DNA from: an uncultured Lachnospiraceae bacterium
GTDB lineage: Bacteria; Bacillota; Clostridia; Lachnospirales; Lachnospiraceae
Reading direction: 5' to 3'
Assembly (NCBI GenBank): GCA_947630695.1
Contig: CANRIM010000008.1
Coordinates: 1-64,000, forward strand
DNA length: 64,000 bases
Below, in pieces: positions 1 through 8,260 of the stretch. The first letter of the stretch is position 1. Every line of letters begins with the position of its first letter. The position numbers and the translations under genes are program-made. Below the pieces are notes generated by a model. The model was given only the letters and a program-made list of their open reading frames with translations, searched no databases and was not told the origin of the DNA.

Positions 1-71
1 ACAGTGTAAAAAACTGCTTACCGAAGGATGTAAAAAACTCATTACCTAACGATGTAAAAAAGTGCTTGACA
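1..71. mobile_element. Probable end of an insertion sequence (IS21-like terminal repeats)
   Basis: Three copies of a 24-bp unit lie in tandem: the core TGTAAAAAA begins at 5, 29 and 53. The block ends in TGACA at 67-71. Read outward on the minus strand, the tip begins TGTCAAGCAC. Multiple short terminal repeats beginning TGT are a known feature of IS21-family elements. The aquaporin gene begins abruptly after this block, without its N-terminal part, as an insertion would leave it. No transposase lies in the window, so the family assignment is inference. Confidence 0.5.
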
Positions 72-304
72 TTTACACTTTTGCCGGTATTGTTATTGGT
101 CTGACATTAACGCTGGTTCATATCCTGGGCATCGGCCTCACCGGCACCAGTGTGAATCCTGCCAGAAGCCTTGGCCCTGCGATTGCAGCAGCAATCTCCG
201 GAAATACAGCGCCCATCGGAGCCCTTTGGGTATTTATTGTAGGCCCACTGGTAGGCGGCGCGCTGGCTGCTTTGGTTTATAAGGCCCTGAGAACTGAAAA
301 ATAA
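72..304 (+). pseudogene. Aquaporin / MIP channel, 3' remnant
   Basis: Only about the last 78 residues of a major intrinsic protein (water or glycerol channel) remain. They contain the second signature loop, seen as [12 protein letters not shown], between two hydrophobic segments, and a short basic tail ending at TAA 302-304. A complete MIP protein has six membrane spans and about 220 residues. The first NPA loop and the first four spans are missing. The reading frame is closed by TAA at 47-49 inside the repeat block upstream, and the only possible start is a GTG at 62 without a ribosome site. The gene is therefore most likely dead, cut by the element at its left edge. Confidence 0.75.
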
Positions 305-318
305 AACCTCATATTTTC

Positions 319-345
319 TTGTAATTGAAACCGAAATGGTATAAT
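319..345 (+). promoter_or_regulatory. Candidate promoter for the small gene at 371
   Basis: TTGTAA (319-324) and a consensus TATAAT (340-345) are separated by 15 bp, or by 16 bp if CTTGTA is taken as the -35 box. The short spacing makes the -35 call weaker than the -10 call. A strong AAGGAGG ribosome site precedes the ATG at 371. Confidence 0.5.
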
Positions 346-370
346 ATTATACAAAAAGGAGGTTATCGAT

Positions 371-679
371 ATGGGACTTTTTAGTAAAAAACCGAAATTA
401 GCAGCGTTTGAAGTAGACGAAACATTTTCCGGACCCTCATTCAAATATGAAGGAAAGACATATGATCTGGACGCATATGTAAAATCCAGAGAATCCGAAC
501 TGCGGGTGAAATTGAATGACGATCACGTGAAAACCGTAAAGAATTTCAAAAACGCGCAGGATACGTACAATAAAAACAAAAATGCCATTACATACATCGA
601 GTATACGATTGGCAGACAGCTGTTCAACGGAGAAGAAAAGCTGAAAGTGAATGCGCTGGATGTAGCGAACAATTCGTGA
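371..679 (+). CDS. Hypothetical protein, 102 aa
   Basis: I do not recognise this protein. It is soluble and charged, with no signal peptide or membrane segment. The N-terminus MGLFSKKPK is typical of small cytosolic Firmicutes proteins. The middle (about residues 30-75) is rich in Lys, Asn and Asp and looks helical. The start is well supported by AAAAAGGAGG eight bases upstream. It is a single-gene unit with its own TATAAT promoter and is followed at 717-745 by a clear terminator, so it is probably expressed independently of its neighbours. Confidence 0.75.
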   Translation: MGLFSKKPKLAAFEVDETFSGPSFKYEGKTYDLDAYVKSRESELRVKLNDDHVKTVKNFKNAQDTYNKNKNAITYIEYTIGRQLFNGEEKLKVNALDVANNS

Positions 680-716
680 TGCGCAGCTGTTTAATTAAAT
701 CTGTATAGGTTCACAT

Positions 717-745
717 GGGGCTGACCGCTGCGGCAGCCCCCTTTT
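717..745 (+). terminator. Rho-independent terminator
   Basis: GGGGCTG (717-723) pairs with CAGCCCC (734-740). An inner CCG/CGG pair extends the stem, and a CTTTT run follows. It closes the transcription unit of the 102-aa protein. Confidence 0.8.
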
Positions 746-779
746 CAATGCAAGTATAGAACAATAGAAAGGCTCAAAT

Positions 780-1298
780 ATGGAATTTCTGGATCTTGTA
801 AAAGCTAGATATTCGGTTCGCAGATATGCGGATCGTCCCATCGAAGAGGAAAAACTGACAAAAATTCTGGAGGCGGGCAGACTGGCACCGACAGGAAAAA
901 ATGCGCAGCCACAGCGTATTTACGTACTTAAAAGTCCGGAAGCCATTCAGAAGATTCGAAACGCCACGGGAATGGCTTTTGACGCACCGGTGGTGCTGCT
1001 GATCTGCTATGACAAAACCGTCAGCTGGAAGGCAGCGCCTTATGGCGACGACTACGATGTGGGAGATATGGATGCCTCCATTGTGACTTCCATGATGATG
1101 ATGGAAGCGACGGAACTGGGCATCGGCTCCCTCTGGGTCAGAGGCTATCATGCGCAGGATATCATCGATGCCTTTGCATTGCCGGAGCATATCGTTCCGG
1201 TTTGCCTGCTGGATCTGGGGTATCCTGCGGAAAACAGCAGGCCCTCCAGACTGCATGACAGCAAACTGCCAATGGATGAAACTGTGAAGGTACTTTAA
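780..1298 (+). CDS. Nitroreductase family protein
   Basis: A 172-residue FMN-dependent nitroreductase-fold protein. The N-terminal SVRRYADRPI matches the flavin-phosphate-binding RxSxRxF-like motif of the family. LAPTGKNAQPQ at about residue 37 is the second conserved loop, and GIGSLWVRGY plus the C-terminal LGYP segment complete the fold. Such enzymes reduce nitroaromatics, quinones or flavins with NAD(P)H; the physiological substrate cannot be told from sequence. The length is usual for the short clostridial subgroup. The stop lies 2 bp before the oxidoreductase at 1301, so the two are probably cotranscribed. Confidence 0.88.
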   Translation: MEFLDLVKARYSVRRYADRPIEEEKLTKILEAGRLAPTGKNAQPQRIYVLKSPEAIQKIRNATGMAFDAPVVLLICYDKTVSWKAAPYGDDYDVGDMDASIVTSMMMMEATELGIGSLWVRGYHAQDIIDAFALPEHIVPVCLLDLGYPAENSRPSRLHDSKLPMDETVKVL

Positions 1299-1300
1299 TC

Positions 1301-2320
1301 ATGAATTTCGGAATTATAGGATATGGCGCCATTGGCGATGTGCATGCACAGGTGATTGCGGGACTGGAAGATGCAAAACTGGTGGCAGTCGCCAGCCGGA
1401 CCCCGGAAAAAGCAGAAAAGGTCCGGGAGAAATACGGATGCGATTTTTACACGGATTATCGGGATCTGCTGCGGCGCAGCGATATCGATATTGTGTCGAT
1501 CTGTACGCCTGCCATACTGCATCTGCAAATGGCGCTGGATGCGGCGGCAGCCGGAAAGCATTGTATCGTTGAGAAACCCATTGAAATCAATACGATGCGC
1601 GCAGAAGAAATGATTGAAGCGTTTCAGAAAAAAGGATTAAAGCTTTGTGTGATTTTTCAGCACCGCTTTGATCCTGCTTCTATTGCACTCAAACGCCTGC
1701 TGTATGAAACCCGGTTTGGAAAACTAAACTATGGTACGGCAAAAACCATCTGGTTTCGTGATGAAGCCTATTATCGTGCCAGTATCTGGCGGGGCGCATG
1801 GAACGGAGACGGCGGCGGTGCGCTGATGAACCAGGCGGTACATTCCATTGATTTGCTGCAGTATTTTATGGGACCGGTACAGGCTGTCTGCGGCAAATGC
1901 GATACGTTGTACCATTTGGAAATTGAAACCGAGGATATCGGCCTTGCGTTGCTTCGGTTTGAGAATGGAGCCCTTGGCGTCATCGAAGGGACAACCCTGG
2001 CTTATCCGGGAAGAAATACGGAGGTCAGTATTTACGGGCAAAAAGGAAGTGCAGGCATCCGTAATCATACGCTGGAGCATTATTGCCTGAAGGATGGAAA
2101 AGATGCCGCACTGGAAGCTTTACTGGCCCAAAGCGGAAAGAAAACGTCCAACCGGGCGTCTTTTATCCGGCAGTATCAGGACATGATCGCCGCTGTAAAA
2201 GAAAACAGGCCTCCCCTCGTCACCGGTGAGGAAGGCATGAAATCTGTACAGATCATAAACGCAATCTATGAATCATCCGCTAAAAATGCATGGATTGATC
2301 TAAGAAACAAGGATGATTGA
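1301..2320 (+). CDS. Gfo/Idh/MocA family oxidoreductase
   Basis: A 339-residue NAD(P)-dependent sugar or inositol dehydrogenase-type protein. The Rossmann nucleotide-binding motif GYGAIGDVHA is at the N-terminus (residues 7-16), followed by the family motif EKPIEI at about residue 92, where Lys is the conserved catalytic residue. The C-terminal alpha/beta domain carries the substrate region GGGALMNQAVHSIDLLQ with the conserved DxxxH-like histidine. The gene starts 2 bp after the nitroreductase and precedes the PLP enzyme at 2384, which suggests an operon. The substrate is unknown. Confidence 0.88.
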   Translation: MNFGIIGYGAIGDVHAQVIAGLEDAKLVAVASRTPEKAEKVREKYGCDFYTDYRDLLRRSDIDIVSICTPAILHLQMALDAAAAGKHCIVEKPIEINTMRAEEMIEAFQKKGLKLCVIFQHRFDPASIALKRLLYETRFGKLNYGTAKTIWFRDEAYYRASIWRGAWNGDGGGALMNQAVHSIDLLQYFMGPVQAVCGKCDTLYHLEIETEDIGLALLRFENGALGVIEGTTLAYPGRNTEVSIYGQKGSAGIRNHTLEHYCLKDGKDAALEALLAQSGKKTSNRASFIRQYQDMIAAVKENRPPLVTGEEGMKSVQIINAIYESSAKNAWIDLRNKDD

Positions 2321-2383
2321 CAAAACAGTTTCAGAAAGCGTATCATGGGAGAAAGCGACAAAGTGAAAAAGGGGGAACCATTT

Positions 2384-3673
2384 ATGACAAAGCAACAAAT
2401 CGGAACGAAATGCGTGCAGGCCGGGTATACGCCGGGTAACGGAGAGCCCCGGCAGATACCGATCATACAGTCTACCACATTTCGTTATGAAACTAGTGAA
2501 GATATGGGCAAATTGTTTGATCTGGAGGCATCCGGATATTTCTATACCCGCCTGCAGAATCCGACCAATGATATGGTAGCCGCCAAGATTGCGGCGCTGG
2601 AAGGCGGTACGGCGGCTATGCTGACTTCTTCCGGGCAGGCGGCCAACTTCTTTGCCCTGTTTAATATCTGTGAGGCTGGAAGCCATATCGTGTCTTCGTC
2701 CTCGATTTATGGAGGAACGTTTAACCTGATTTCAGTGACCATGGCGAAGATGGGCATTCAGGTGACTTTTGTGTCCCCGGATTGTTCGGATGAGGAGCTG
2801 GAAGCGGCATTTCAGGAGAACACCAGAGCGGTTTTCGGTGAAACCATCGCCAATCCTGCGCTGACGGTACTGGATATTGAACGGTTTGCCAAAGCGGCCC
2901 ATGCCCATGGCGTTCCGCTGATTGTAGACAATACCTTTCCCACACCGGTCAACTGCCGGCCCATCGAATGGGGTGCGGACATCGTGACACATTCCACCAC
3001 AAAATACATGGACGGTCACGGCGTAGCAGTGGGCGGCGCTATTGTGGATTCCGGAAAATTTGACTGGATGGCACATGCCGATAAGTATCCGGGCTTATGT
3101 ACGCCGGACGAATCCTATCACGGCATTACCTATGCGGAAAAATTCGGAAAGGAAGGGGCGTTTATTACCAAAGCCACTTCACAGCTGATGCGGGATCTGG
3201 GCTGTATTCAGTCTCCGCAGAACGCCTTTTATCTGAATCTCGGACTGGAATCGCTCCATGTACGGATGCCGAAGCACGTGGAAAACGGACAGGCTGTCGC
3301 AGAGTTTTTGGAAGCACATCCGAAAGTCACATCCGTCAGCTATTCCGGTTTGCCTTCAGATCCTTACTATGCGCGGGCGCAGAAGTATCTGCCGAAGGGC
3401 GGATGCGGCGTAGTTTCCTGTGAATTAAAGGGAGGAAAAGCCGCAGCGGAAACCTTTATGAAACATCTGAAACTGGCGGCAATCGAAACCCATGTGGCAG
3501 ACGCCAGAACCTGCTGCCTCAATCCGGCCACTTCTACCCATCGTCAGATGACGGAGGAACAACTGAAAGAAGCCGGCGTTCCTGCCGGCCTGATTCGGAT
3601 TTCCTGTGGTCTGGAAGATAAAGAAGATCTGATTGCTGATTTTGCCCAGGCACTGGATGCAGTGACTGTCTGA
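2384..3673 (+). CDS. O-acetylhomoserine aminocarboxypropyltransferase-type PLP enzyme
   Basis: A 429-residue member of the Cys/Met metabolism PLP family, closest in layout to O-acetylhomoserine sulfhydrylase (MetY), which makes homocysteine from O-acetylhomoserine and sulfide. Visible features are the N-terminal IPIIQSTTFRY, the YTRLQNPT substrate-binding loop, and the Schiff-base lysine in STTKYMDGHG (Lys207). The length fits MetY better than the shorter cystathionine gamma-synthases. I take the start at 2384 because AAGGGGGAACC lies 8 bases upstream; a longer frame from 2345 lacks a good ribosome site. The stop is 2 bp from the convergent gene at 3676. O-acetylserine activity cannot be excluded. 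Confidence 0.85.
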   Translation: MTKQQIGTKCVQAGYTPGNGEPRQIPIIQSTTFRYETSEDMGKLFDLEASGYFYTRLQNPTNDMVAAKIAALEGGTAAMLTSSGQAANFFALFNICEAGSHIVSSSSIYGGTFNLISVTMAKMGIQVTFVSPDCSDEELEAAFQENTRAVFGETIANPALTVLDIERFAKAAHAHGVPLIVDNTFPTPVNCRPIEWGADIVTHSTTKYMDGHGVAVGGAIVDSGKFDWMAHADKYPGLCTPDESYHGITYAEKFGKEGAFITKATSQLMRDLGCIQSPQNAFYLNLGLESLHVRMPKHVENGQAVAEFLEAHPKVTSVSYSGLPSDPYYARAQKYLPKGGCGVVSCELKGGKAAAETFMKHLKLAAIETHVADARTCCLNPATSTHRQMTEEQLKEAGVPAGLIRISCGLEDKEDLIADFAQALDAVTV

Positions 3674-3675
3674 TT

Positions 3676-4287
3676 TCAGTTTTCATAGGGACGAACCCGC
3701 AGACTTGCGCCCACCGAGGCGCAGATGCTGCGGCAAATGTCCTGTTCTTCCGGGGTGGTGACCACGTCAACAACTGTCATTACCACGTTGGGCACATACT
3801 GCACACAGTCTTTGGTAAAATCAAGCATTGCCTGAAACGAATCGATACCAAATTTCGGACGAACCAGCTGATTGTATTCCTCTGCATTGGTGGCATTCAA
3901 GCTGACCGAAACGGTATCGATTTTTCCTTTCAGCAGTGGAGCAGTTCGTTTTTTCCAGATCAGATCCGAAAGACCATTGGTATTGATGCGGATCGGGATA
4001 TTGCTTTTTCCTTTTACATATGAAGCCACCTGCAGCAAATCATCCAGCCGTTCGGTAGGTTCCCCGTAACCGCAGAACACCAGTTCATCATATTGATCCA
4101 GATCCCAGCCGTCGATGCTGGCACAGACTTCCTCGACGGTGGGTTCATGATCCAGCCAGAGGGGATCGGAGCCGTATATGCTTTCGCCGTTGTTTCGAAG
4201 GCAGAAGGTACAGGCGCAGGGACAGCGGTTGGTCATATTGATATAGATGCCATTCTTTACTTTATAAGTAATCGTCATCATCTTCAT
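3676..4287 (-). CDS. Radical SAM protein, TatD-associated type
   Basis: A 203-residue radical SAM enzyme. The cluster-binding CxxxCxxC is at Cys22, Cys26 and Cys29 (RCPCACTFC, with an extra Cys24). It is followed by the SAM-contact segments FCGYGEPTERL and RINTNGLSD. The short size and the sequence fit the family annotated as TatD-linked radical SAM protein, whose reaction is not known. No tatD gene lies nearby here; the next genes upstream on this strand are the vitamin B6 pair. The start at 4287 has AGGAG five bases upstream. It has no auxiliary SPASM cysteine cluster. Confidence 0.82.
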   Translation of the reverse strand: MKMMTITYKVKNGIYINMTNRCPCACTFCLRNNGESIYGSDPLWLDHEPTVEEVCASIDGWDLDQYDELVFCGYGEPTERLDDLLQVASYVKGKSNIPIRINTNGLSDLIWKKRTAPLLKGKIDTVSVSLNATNAEEYNQLVRPKFGIDSFQAMLDFTKDCVQYVPNVVMTVVDVVTTPEEQDICRSICASVGASLRVRPYEN

Positions 4288-4299
4288 AGTTCTCCTGTT

Positions 4300-4794
4300 T
4301 TATAAATATTTTCTGATATGCAGTCGGTCCAGTGCCAGACCGCAGAGAATAAATAAAATACTGCTGAATACGGACTGCGTGATATATCCGGGAATGCCGG
4401 CAAGGGGCGCCGTAAAATTTCCGGTAATCAACGATTCATAGAGATAATATCCGCCGATGCACAGGCCAGAGGCCGGCAGCAGCGCAATCAGGTTCCGGAA
4501 AGAGAGGATTTTCTCTTTGCCGGCGTGAAAGAACAAAACGGCAATGGCCTTGATCACCAGAGAGGCAGGCGCCCAGATGGCAAATCCGGTGAGACAGTCG
4601 GCCAGTACCGCTCCGGCAGCGCCGGCGAATACCGCATAGGGGACAGGCAGCAGACAGGCAGCCAGATAAATCAAACCGTCTCCTACATGGGTATAACCCG
4701 TATGGCTGGGAATATGCAGATAGGCAGTAAAAACAAAGATCAAGGCCGTAAATACGCCGGTCAGACACATACGTCTGATTTTCTGATTATTCAT
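4300..4794 (-). CDS. ECF transporter S component, probable pyridoxine uptake
   Basis: A 164-residue integral membrane protein with about six hydrophobic segments. It carries an ECF S-component-like N-terminal segment (MCLTGVFTALIFV) and a conserved loop YTHVGDGLIYLA. It looks like the TIGR04002 / HmpT-PdxU group. The kinase upstream overlaps it by 8 bp (ATGAATAA), so the two are translationally coupled; this pairing suggests pyridoxine or a related pyrimidine precursor as substrate. The ATG at 4794 is preferred, but an in-frame TTG at 4803 has a closer GAGG. The shared energising module (EcfAAT) is not in the window. Confidence 0.75.
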   Translation of the reverse strand: MNNQKIRRMCLTGVFTALIFVFTAYLHIPSHTGYTHVGDGLIYLAACLLPVPYAVFAGAAGAVLADCLTGFAIWAPASLVIKAIAVLFFHAGKEKILSFRNLIALLPASGLCIGGYYLYESLITGNFTAPLAGIPGYITQSVFSSILFILCGLALDRLHIRKYL

Positions 4795-5635
4795 GCAGAT
4801 CAAACCCTCTTTCTATGTCTGTGAGACATTCTTCAAAACAAAGCCCGTCGGTTTTCGGAAGATCCAGTTCCAGTGCCCGGCGAAGCACTCTTGCAATAAA
4901 TGCGGAAGCATGGCGTACCGAAGTGATCAGATCCAGGCCGTTGACGGTGTCTGCGGCGATGATGGAAGAGAAGACGTCGCCGGTGCCGGAGCGGCAGGGA
5001 CCTACTTTATGTTCCATTACAGAAACCGCAGGTTTTCCAGCTTCAAAAACAAAATTTTCCAGATCATGCCCCCGGGAAAGTCCGGAAATGACGATTTTCC
5101 GCGGTCCCATGGCATGGAGTTTTTTGCAGATTTCTTCCAGCTGCGCCGCGTCCGCGTCAGGACAATAGGGCGTTTCGCTTAAAATGCAGGCTTCCGTCAG
5201 ATTCGGCGTCAGGATATCGGCATAGGGCACCAGTTCCTTCATCTGCTCCGCCAGCGCCGATGCATAGGAAGGGTAGAGTTTTCCGTAATCCCCCATAACC
5301 GGATCCACCACGATGGTGGTCTGTTCTGTACGGAATCGTTCGAAAAACGCTTTTACCATCTGAATCTGCGCGGCAGAGCCCAAAAATCCGCTTAAAATGC
5401 CATGAAAGCGAAGCTCCAGTTTTTCCCATTCGTCCATGTAGGCGCGCATATGCTCGGTAAAATCTGTTCGATAGAAGCTGTCAAATCCGGTATGGTTGGA
5501 AAAAATTGCGGTGGGCAGTGGACAGCACTGGATTTTCAGTGCGGAAATTACCGGCAGTGAAGCGGCGATGGAACATCGGCCAAATCCGCAGAAATCATTG
5601 ATAACAGCGATTTTTTTCTGATGATTGTGGGACAT
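4787..5635 (-). CDS. Pyridoxal/pyridoxamine kinase (PdxK/PdxY-like)
   Basis: A 282-residue ribokinase-fold kinase. It has the N-terminal NDFCGFGRCS substrate loop and the ATP/anion-hole motif GTGDVFSS near residue 222, whose Asp is the catalytic base. Between them lies the DPVMGDYGKLY segment characteristic of pyridoxal kinases, which phosphorylate pyridoxal, pyridoxine or pyridoxamine with ATP. The overlap with the ECF S component suggests a two-gene uptake-and-trapping operon for vitamin B6. The start has AAAGGTG eight bases upstream. Hydroxymethylpyrimidine kinase activity is possible but less likely given the DPVMGD context. Confidence 0.87.
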   Translation of the reverse strand: MSHNHQKKIAVINDFCGFGRCSIAASLPVISALKIQCCPLPTAIFSNHTGFDSFYRTDFTEHMRAYMDEWEKLELRFHGILSGFLGSAAQIQMVKAFFERFRTEQTTIVVDPVMGDYGKLYPSYASALAEQMKELVPYADILTPNLTEACILSETPYCPDADAAQLEEICKKLHAMGPRKIVISGLSRGHDLENFVFEAGKPAVSVMEHKVGPCRSGTGDVFSSIIAADTVNGLDLITSVRHASAFIARVLRRALELDLPKTDGLCFEECLTDIERGFDLHE

Positions 5636-5734
5636 GTCTTGTCACCTTTCATTCGTTTTCCGACAGTATAATGGAAAGATGACCTTAATGAAATAGTCAG
5701 AATAATAGAATTTTATATGACCAGATTGGAGGGC

Positions 5735-5766
5735 AAAAAAATGCAGGCACATTAGGCCGCCTGCAT
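5735..5766 (-). terminator. Rho-independent terminator overlapping a stop codon
   Basis: On the minus strand, ATGCAGGC pairs with GCCTGCAT eight bp for eight, followed by a run of T (the A-run 5735-5740 on the plus strand). The upstream stem arm lies inside the last codons of the gene that ends at 5752. Confidence 0.85.
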
Positions 5767-6831
5767 TTTCCGGTTTTGATGGTGTTTCATCAGAAGATAT
5801 TTGATCAGCACTGTCAGTCCGCAGAGAATGACGCTGATATAAAACGAAAGAGAACGGCTGATCAGTTCCAGATGCACAGCCGAAGCATAGGGCATGATCT
5901 TGCCGAACCCGTCCAGCATAATGTAATCGGACACGCCCATGGCGCCGGGAATGGGAATGGGATTGGATCCCACAATGGTACAGGTCTGTATCGAAAAGAC
6001 CTGAAATGCCTGCGAAAATTGGCCGCCGCCGGATAAAAATACAAACACGGAAACCAGTATGACCGAGGTACGCTGGGCGATGTTGAGCAGAAATGCGGTA
6101 AAAAGCGCTTTTTTCCGCTGCAGGATCATTTCGGAATATTCCCTGTACTCATCTATATATCGATCCAGCTTCTGCTGTTTTTTGACTTCATGCCGCACGA
6201 GGTGGATCCGGCACAGGAAATGCAGCAGCGTGCGGCAGATGCGGTGCAGCAGATCGCAGTTGATCAGCAGCATCATAAAGAAAGCAGCCAGCACCACCTG
6301 AATCAGGGATCCGATCAGTACCAGAATTTTGGAAACGATCCCCAGTGCGGCAAATACCGCGGGATGGGCGATAATCACAACTAAGCCGATCAGCAGAATC
6401 GAAAAGGTATACAGGGTCAGATTCAGCAGCAGGGAAATGGCCGTTACGCTGGCGGGTAAACCGTCTTTGATCATAAAATAGGCACAGGCCGGCTGTCCTC
6501 CGGTGGCAGACGGCGTAATTGCTGAAAAATAAATATTAGACGCAGCATAGGAAAGCCAGCGCCTTGTCCTGACCTTACAGCCGAATGCTCGCAAAATCAC
6601 AGCCAGGGCCGCGCCTTCAAAGAATATAAATCCAAAGGCACAGAGGGCTGCCAGCAAAAGCAGCGGCAGAGAGGCATTCGATAGATACGCCCGAAATGAC
6701 GCCATGGTAAAATCCTTGCTGTGCGACATAACGGTATAGATGGTCAATGCGGCAATCAAAAGGAACAGCAGCATCCAGAGGCATTTCTTTTTATCAAAAA
6801 GTCGGTTGGAGCCGGAGCTTGTCACATCCAT
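5752..6831 (-). CDS. Flippase-like / lysylphosphatidylglycerol synthase TM family protein
   Basis: A 359-residue polytopic membrane protein with about eight hydrophobic helices, of the UPF0104 (AglD/MprF-TM, YbhN-like) family. The family signatures NIYFSAITPSATGGQPA at about residue 103 and PIPGAMGVSDY near residue 300 are present. There is no soluble LPG-synthase domain, so lysinylation of lipids is not expected; a lipid-flipping or envelope role is family-based inference. The start has GAGGAA seven bases upstream. The gene lies 61 bp after the antiporter and is closed by a terminator that overlaps its stop codon. Confidence 0.82.
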   Translation of the reverse strand: MDVTSSGSNRLFDKKKCLWMLLFLLIAALTIYTVMSHSKDFTMASFRAYLSNASLPLLLLAALCAFGFIFFEGAALAVILRAFGCKVRTRRWLSYAASNIYFSAITPSATGGQPACAYFMIKDGLPASVTAISLLLNLTLYTFSILLIGLVVIIAHPAVFAALGIVSKILVLIGSLIQVVLAAFFMMLLINCDLLHRICRTLLHFLCRIHLVRHEVKKQQKLDRYIDEYREYSEMILQRKKALFTAFLLNIAQRTSVILVSVFVFLSGGGQFSQAFQVFSIQTCTIVGSNPIPIPGAMGVSDYIMLDGFGKIMPYASAVHLELISRSLSFYISVILCGLTVLIKYLLMKHHQNRKMQAA

Positions 6832-6892
6832 ATGTATTCCTCACTGTTTTTTGATTCATGCGTCCGTTAAGAATGGACTGACAGGATTGTTT

Positions 6893-8161
6893 TTAATGTA
6901 CTACCACACCTCGCGAAGAGGTTTTACCTTCCGGCTTAATATCACCGGATTTGGTCAGGGCAATGCGCGTCAGTGTCGGGCCCAGAAGTTCATAAATCAG
7001 TACGCCGAAGAGAACAATATTCCGGATAATGATTCCCTCGTCACCCAGCTGCGTGGCGGTTAAGGACATGCCCAGCGCCACACCGGCCTGGGGAAAGAGG
7101 GTAACGCCCAGATATTTCTTAATGGTCGAATCACATTTCATAATCACGGATCCGATGTAGGCGCCCAGATATTTTCCGGATGCCCGCACAATAATGTAAA
7201 CCAGACCGATAAAGATAATATATACGTTTTTGAACACGGAAAAATCCAGTTCTGCGCCGCTTAAAACAAAGAACAAAATAAACAGGGGCGCCGTCCAGCG
7301 GTCGCATCTGGCCATAAGTTCCTCGCTGAAATCACAAAGATTGCAGAACAGCGTACCCAGCATCATGCAAACAAGCAGAGAAGAAAAGCCAATGGTCACC
7401 GGGCCGATGTGAAAACTGCAGAGGGAAATAGCCACCGTCAGAGCCACAAATCCAATGGACAGGGAAAGACGTTTGCTTCTTGAATGGAAAAAACGCTCAA
7501 AATATGTCAGAAGGACGCCCATGAATGCACCGAAGGCAAGGGAAACCACGATTTCAATCAGCGGATTGACAATGATGGAAATGACGTCCACATGCCCGCT
7601 TTTCAGCGCTCTTGCAATTCCAAAGGAAACAGCAAAGATAATCAGCCCGAAGGCGTCATCCAGCGCTACAATGGGCAAAAGCAGCGCGGTCACTTTTCCT
7701 TTTGCCTTATACTGACGAACAACCATCAGCGTGGCAGCCGGCGCGGTGGCGGCGGCAATGGCACCGAGGGTAATGGCAGCGGCGACGGATAGTCCGTCGA
7801 AAAAGAACAGGGAAATCACAACCATTACGATATCAACCAATATGGAAGCGGTAAAGGCCTCGAAAATACCGATGATCACTGCTTTCTTTCCGGTATGTTT
7901 CAGGTCGTTCAGCCGGAATTCATTGCCGATGGAAAATGCAATGAAACCAAGGGCAGCATTACAGATCACACTATAGGATTTTACGTCTTCCAGAGATATA
8001 AAGCCCAGTCCCCGGACGCCGAGGCGTCCCAGCAAAAAGGGGCCGATCAGGATACCGGAAACCAGATAACCGGTTACCGCGGGACATTTCAGTACTTTTG
8101 CAAGACGGGACATAAACAGTCCTGCCAGCAGTGCAATCGAGATGCTCAGTAAAGTTTCCAT
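6893..8161 (-). CDS. CPA2-type cation:proton antiporter
   Basis: A 422-residue protein with about 12 membrane segments of the Na+/H+ exchanger domain (KefB/GerN-like). Conserved features are CPAVTGYLVSGILIGP early in the protein and a PIVALDDAFGLIIF segment in the middle. That segment supplies the paired Asp of the ion-binding site. There is no C-terminal TrkA-N nucleotide-binding domain, so it is not a full KefC. I start at the METLL methionine (8161), where the membrane domain begins; a longer frame from 8257 would run through the upstream hairpin. It is separated from the sugar-acid genes by a terminator. Confidence 0.85.
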   Translation of the reverse strand: METLLSISIALLAGLFMSRLAKVLKCPAVTGYLVSGILIGPFLLGRLGVRGLGFISLEDVKSYSVICNAALGFIAFSIGNEFRLNDLKHTGKKAVIIGIFEAFTASILVDIVMVVISLFFFDGLSVAAAITLGAIAAATAPAATLMVVRQYKAKGKVTALLLPIVALDDAFGLIIFAVSFGIARALKSGHVDVISIIVNPLIEIVVSLAFGAFMGVLLTYFERFFHSRSKRLSLSIGFVALTVAISLCSFHIGPVTIGFSSLLVCMMLGTLFCNLCDFSEELMARCDRWTAPLFILFFVLSGAELDFSVFKNVYIIFIGLVYIIVRASGKYLGAYIGSVIMKCDSTIKKYLGVTLFPQAGVALGMSLTATQLGDEGIIIRNIVLFGVLIYELLGPTLTRIALTKSGDIKPEGKTSSRGVVVH

Positions 8162-8191
8162 AGGAATACAAGCCTTCTTTTCTTTTGAAAC

Positions 8192-8223
8192 ATTAAAGCG
8201 CCCGCAAAGCCTTTTGCGGACGC
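8192..8223 (-). terminator. Terminator of the acid-sugar operon
   Basis: GCGCCCGCAAA (198-208 of this kilobase) pairs with TTTTGCGGACGC, with one mismatch. On the minus strand a CTTTAATG tail follows. It lies just after the kinase gene that ends at 8261. Confidence 0.6.
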
Positions 8224-8260
8224 TATGTAGAGTAGCACCATATTCGATTTTCGTCAAGTA

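Noticed and set aside
1..71. CRISPR-like array from the 24-bp repeats
   Set aside because: Repeats are directly adjacent with no unique spacers, and they degrade toward a TGACA end, as in insertion-sequence termini.
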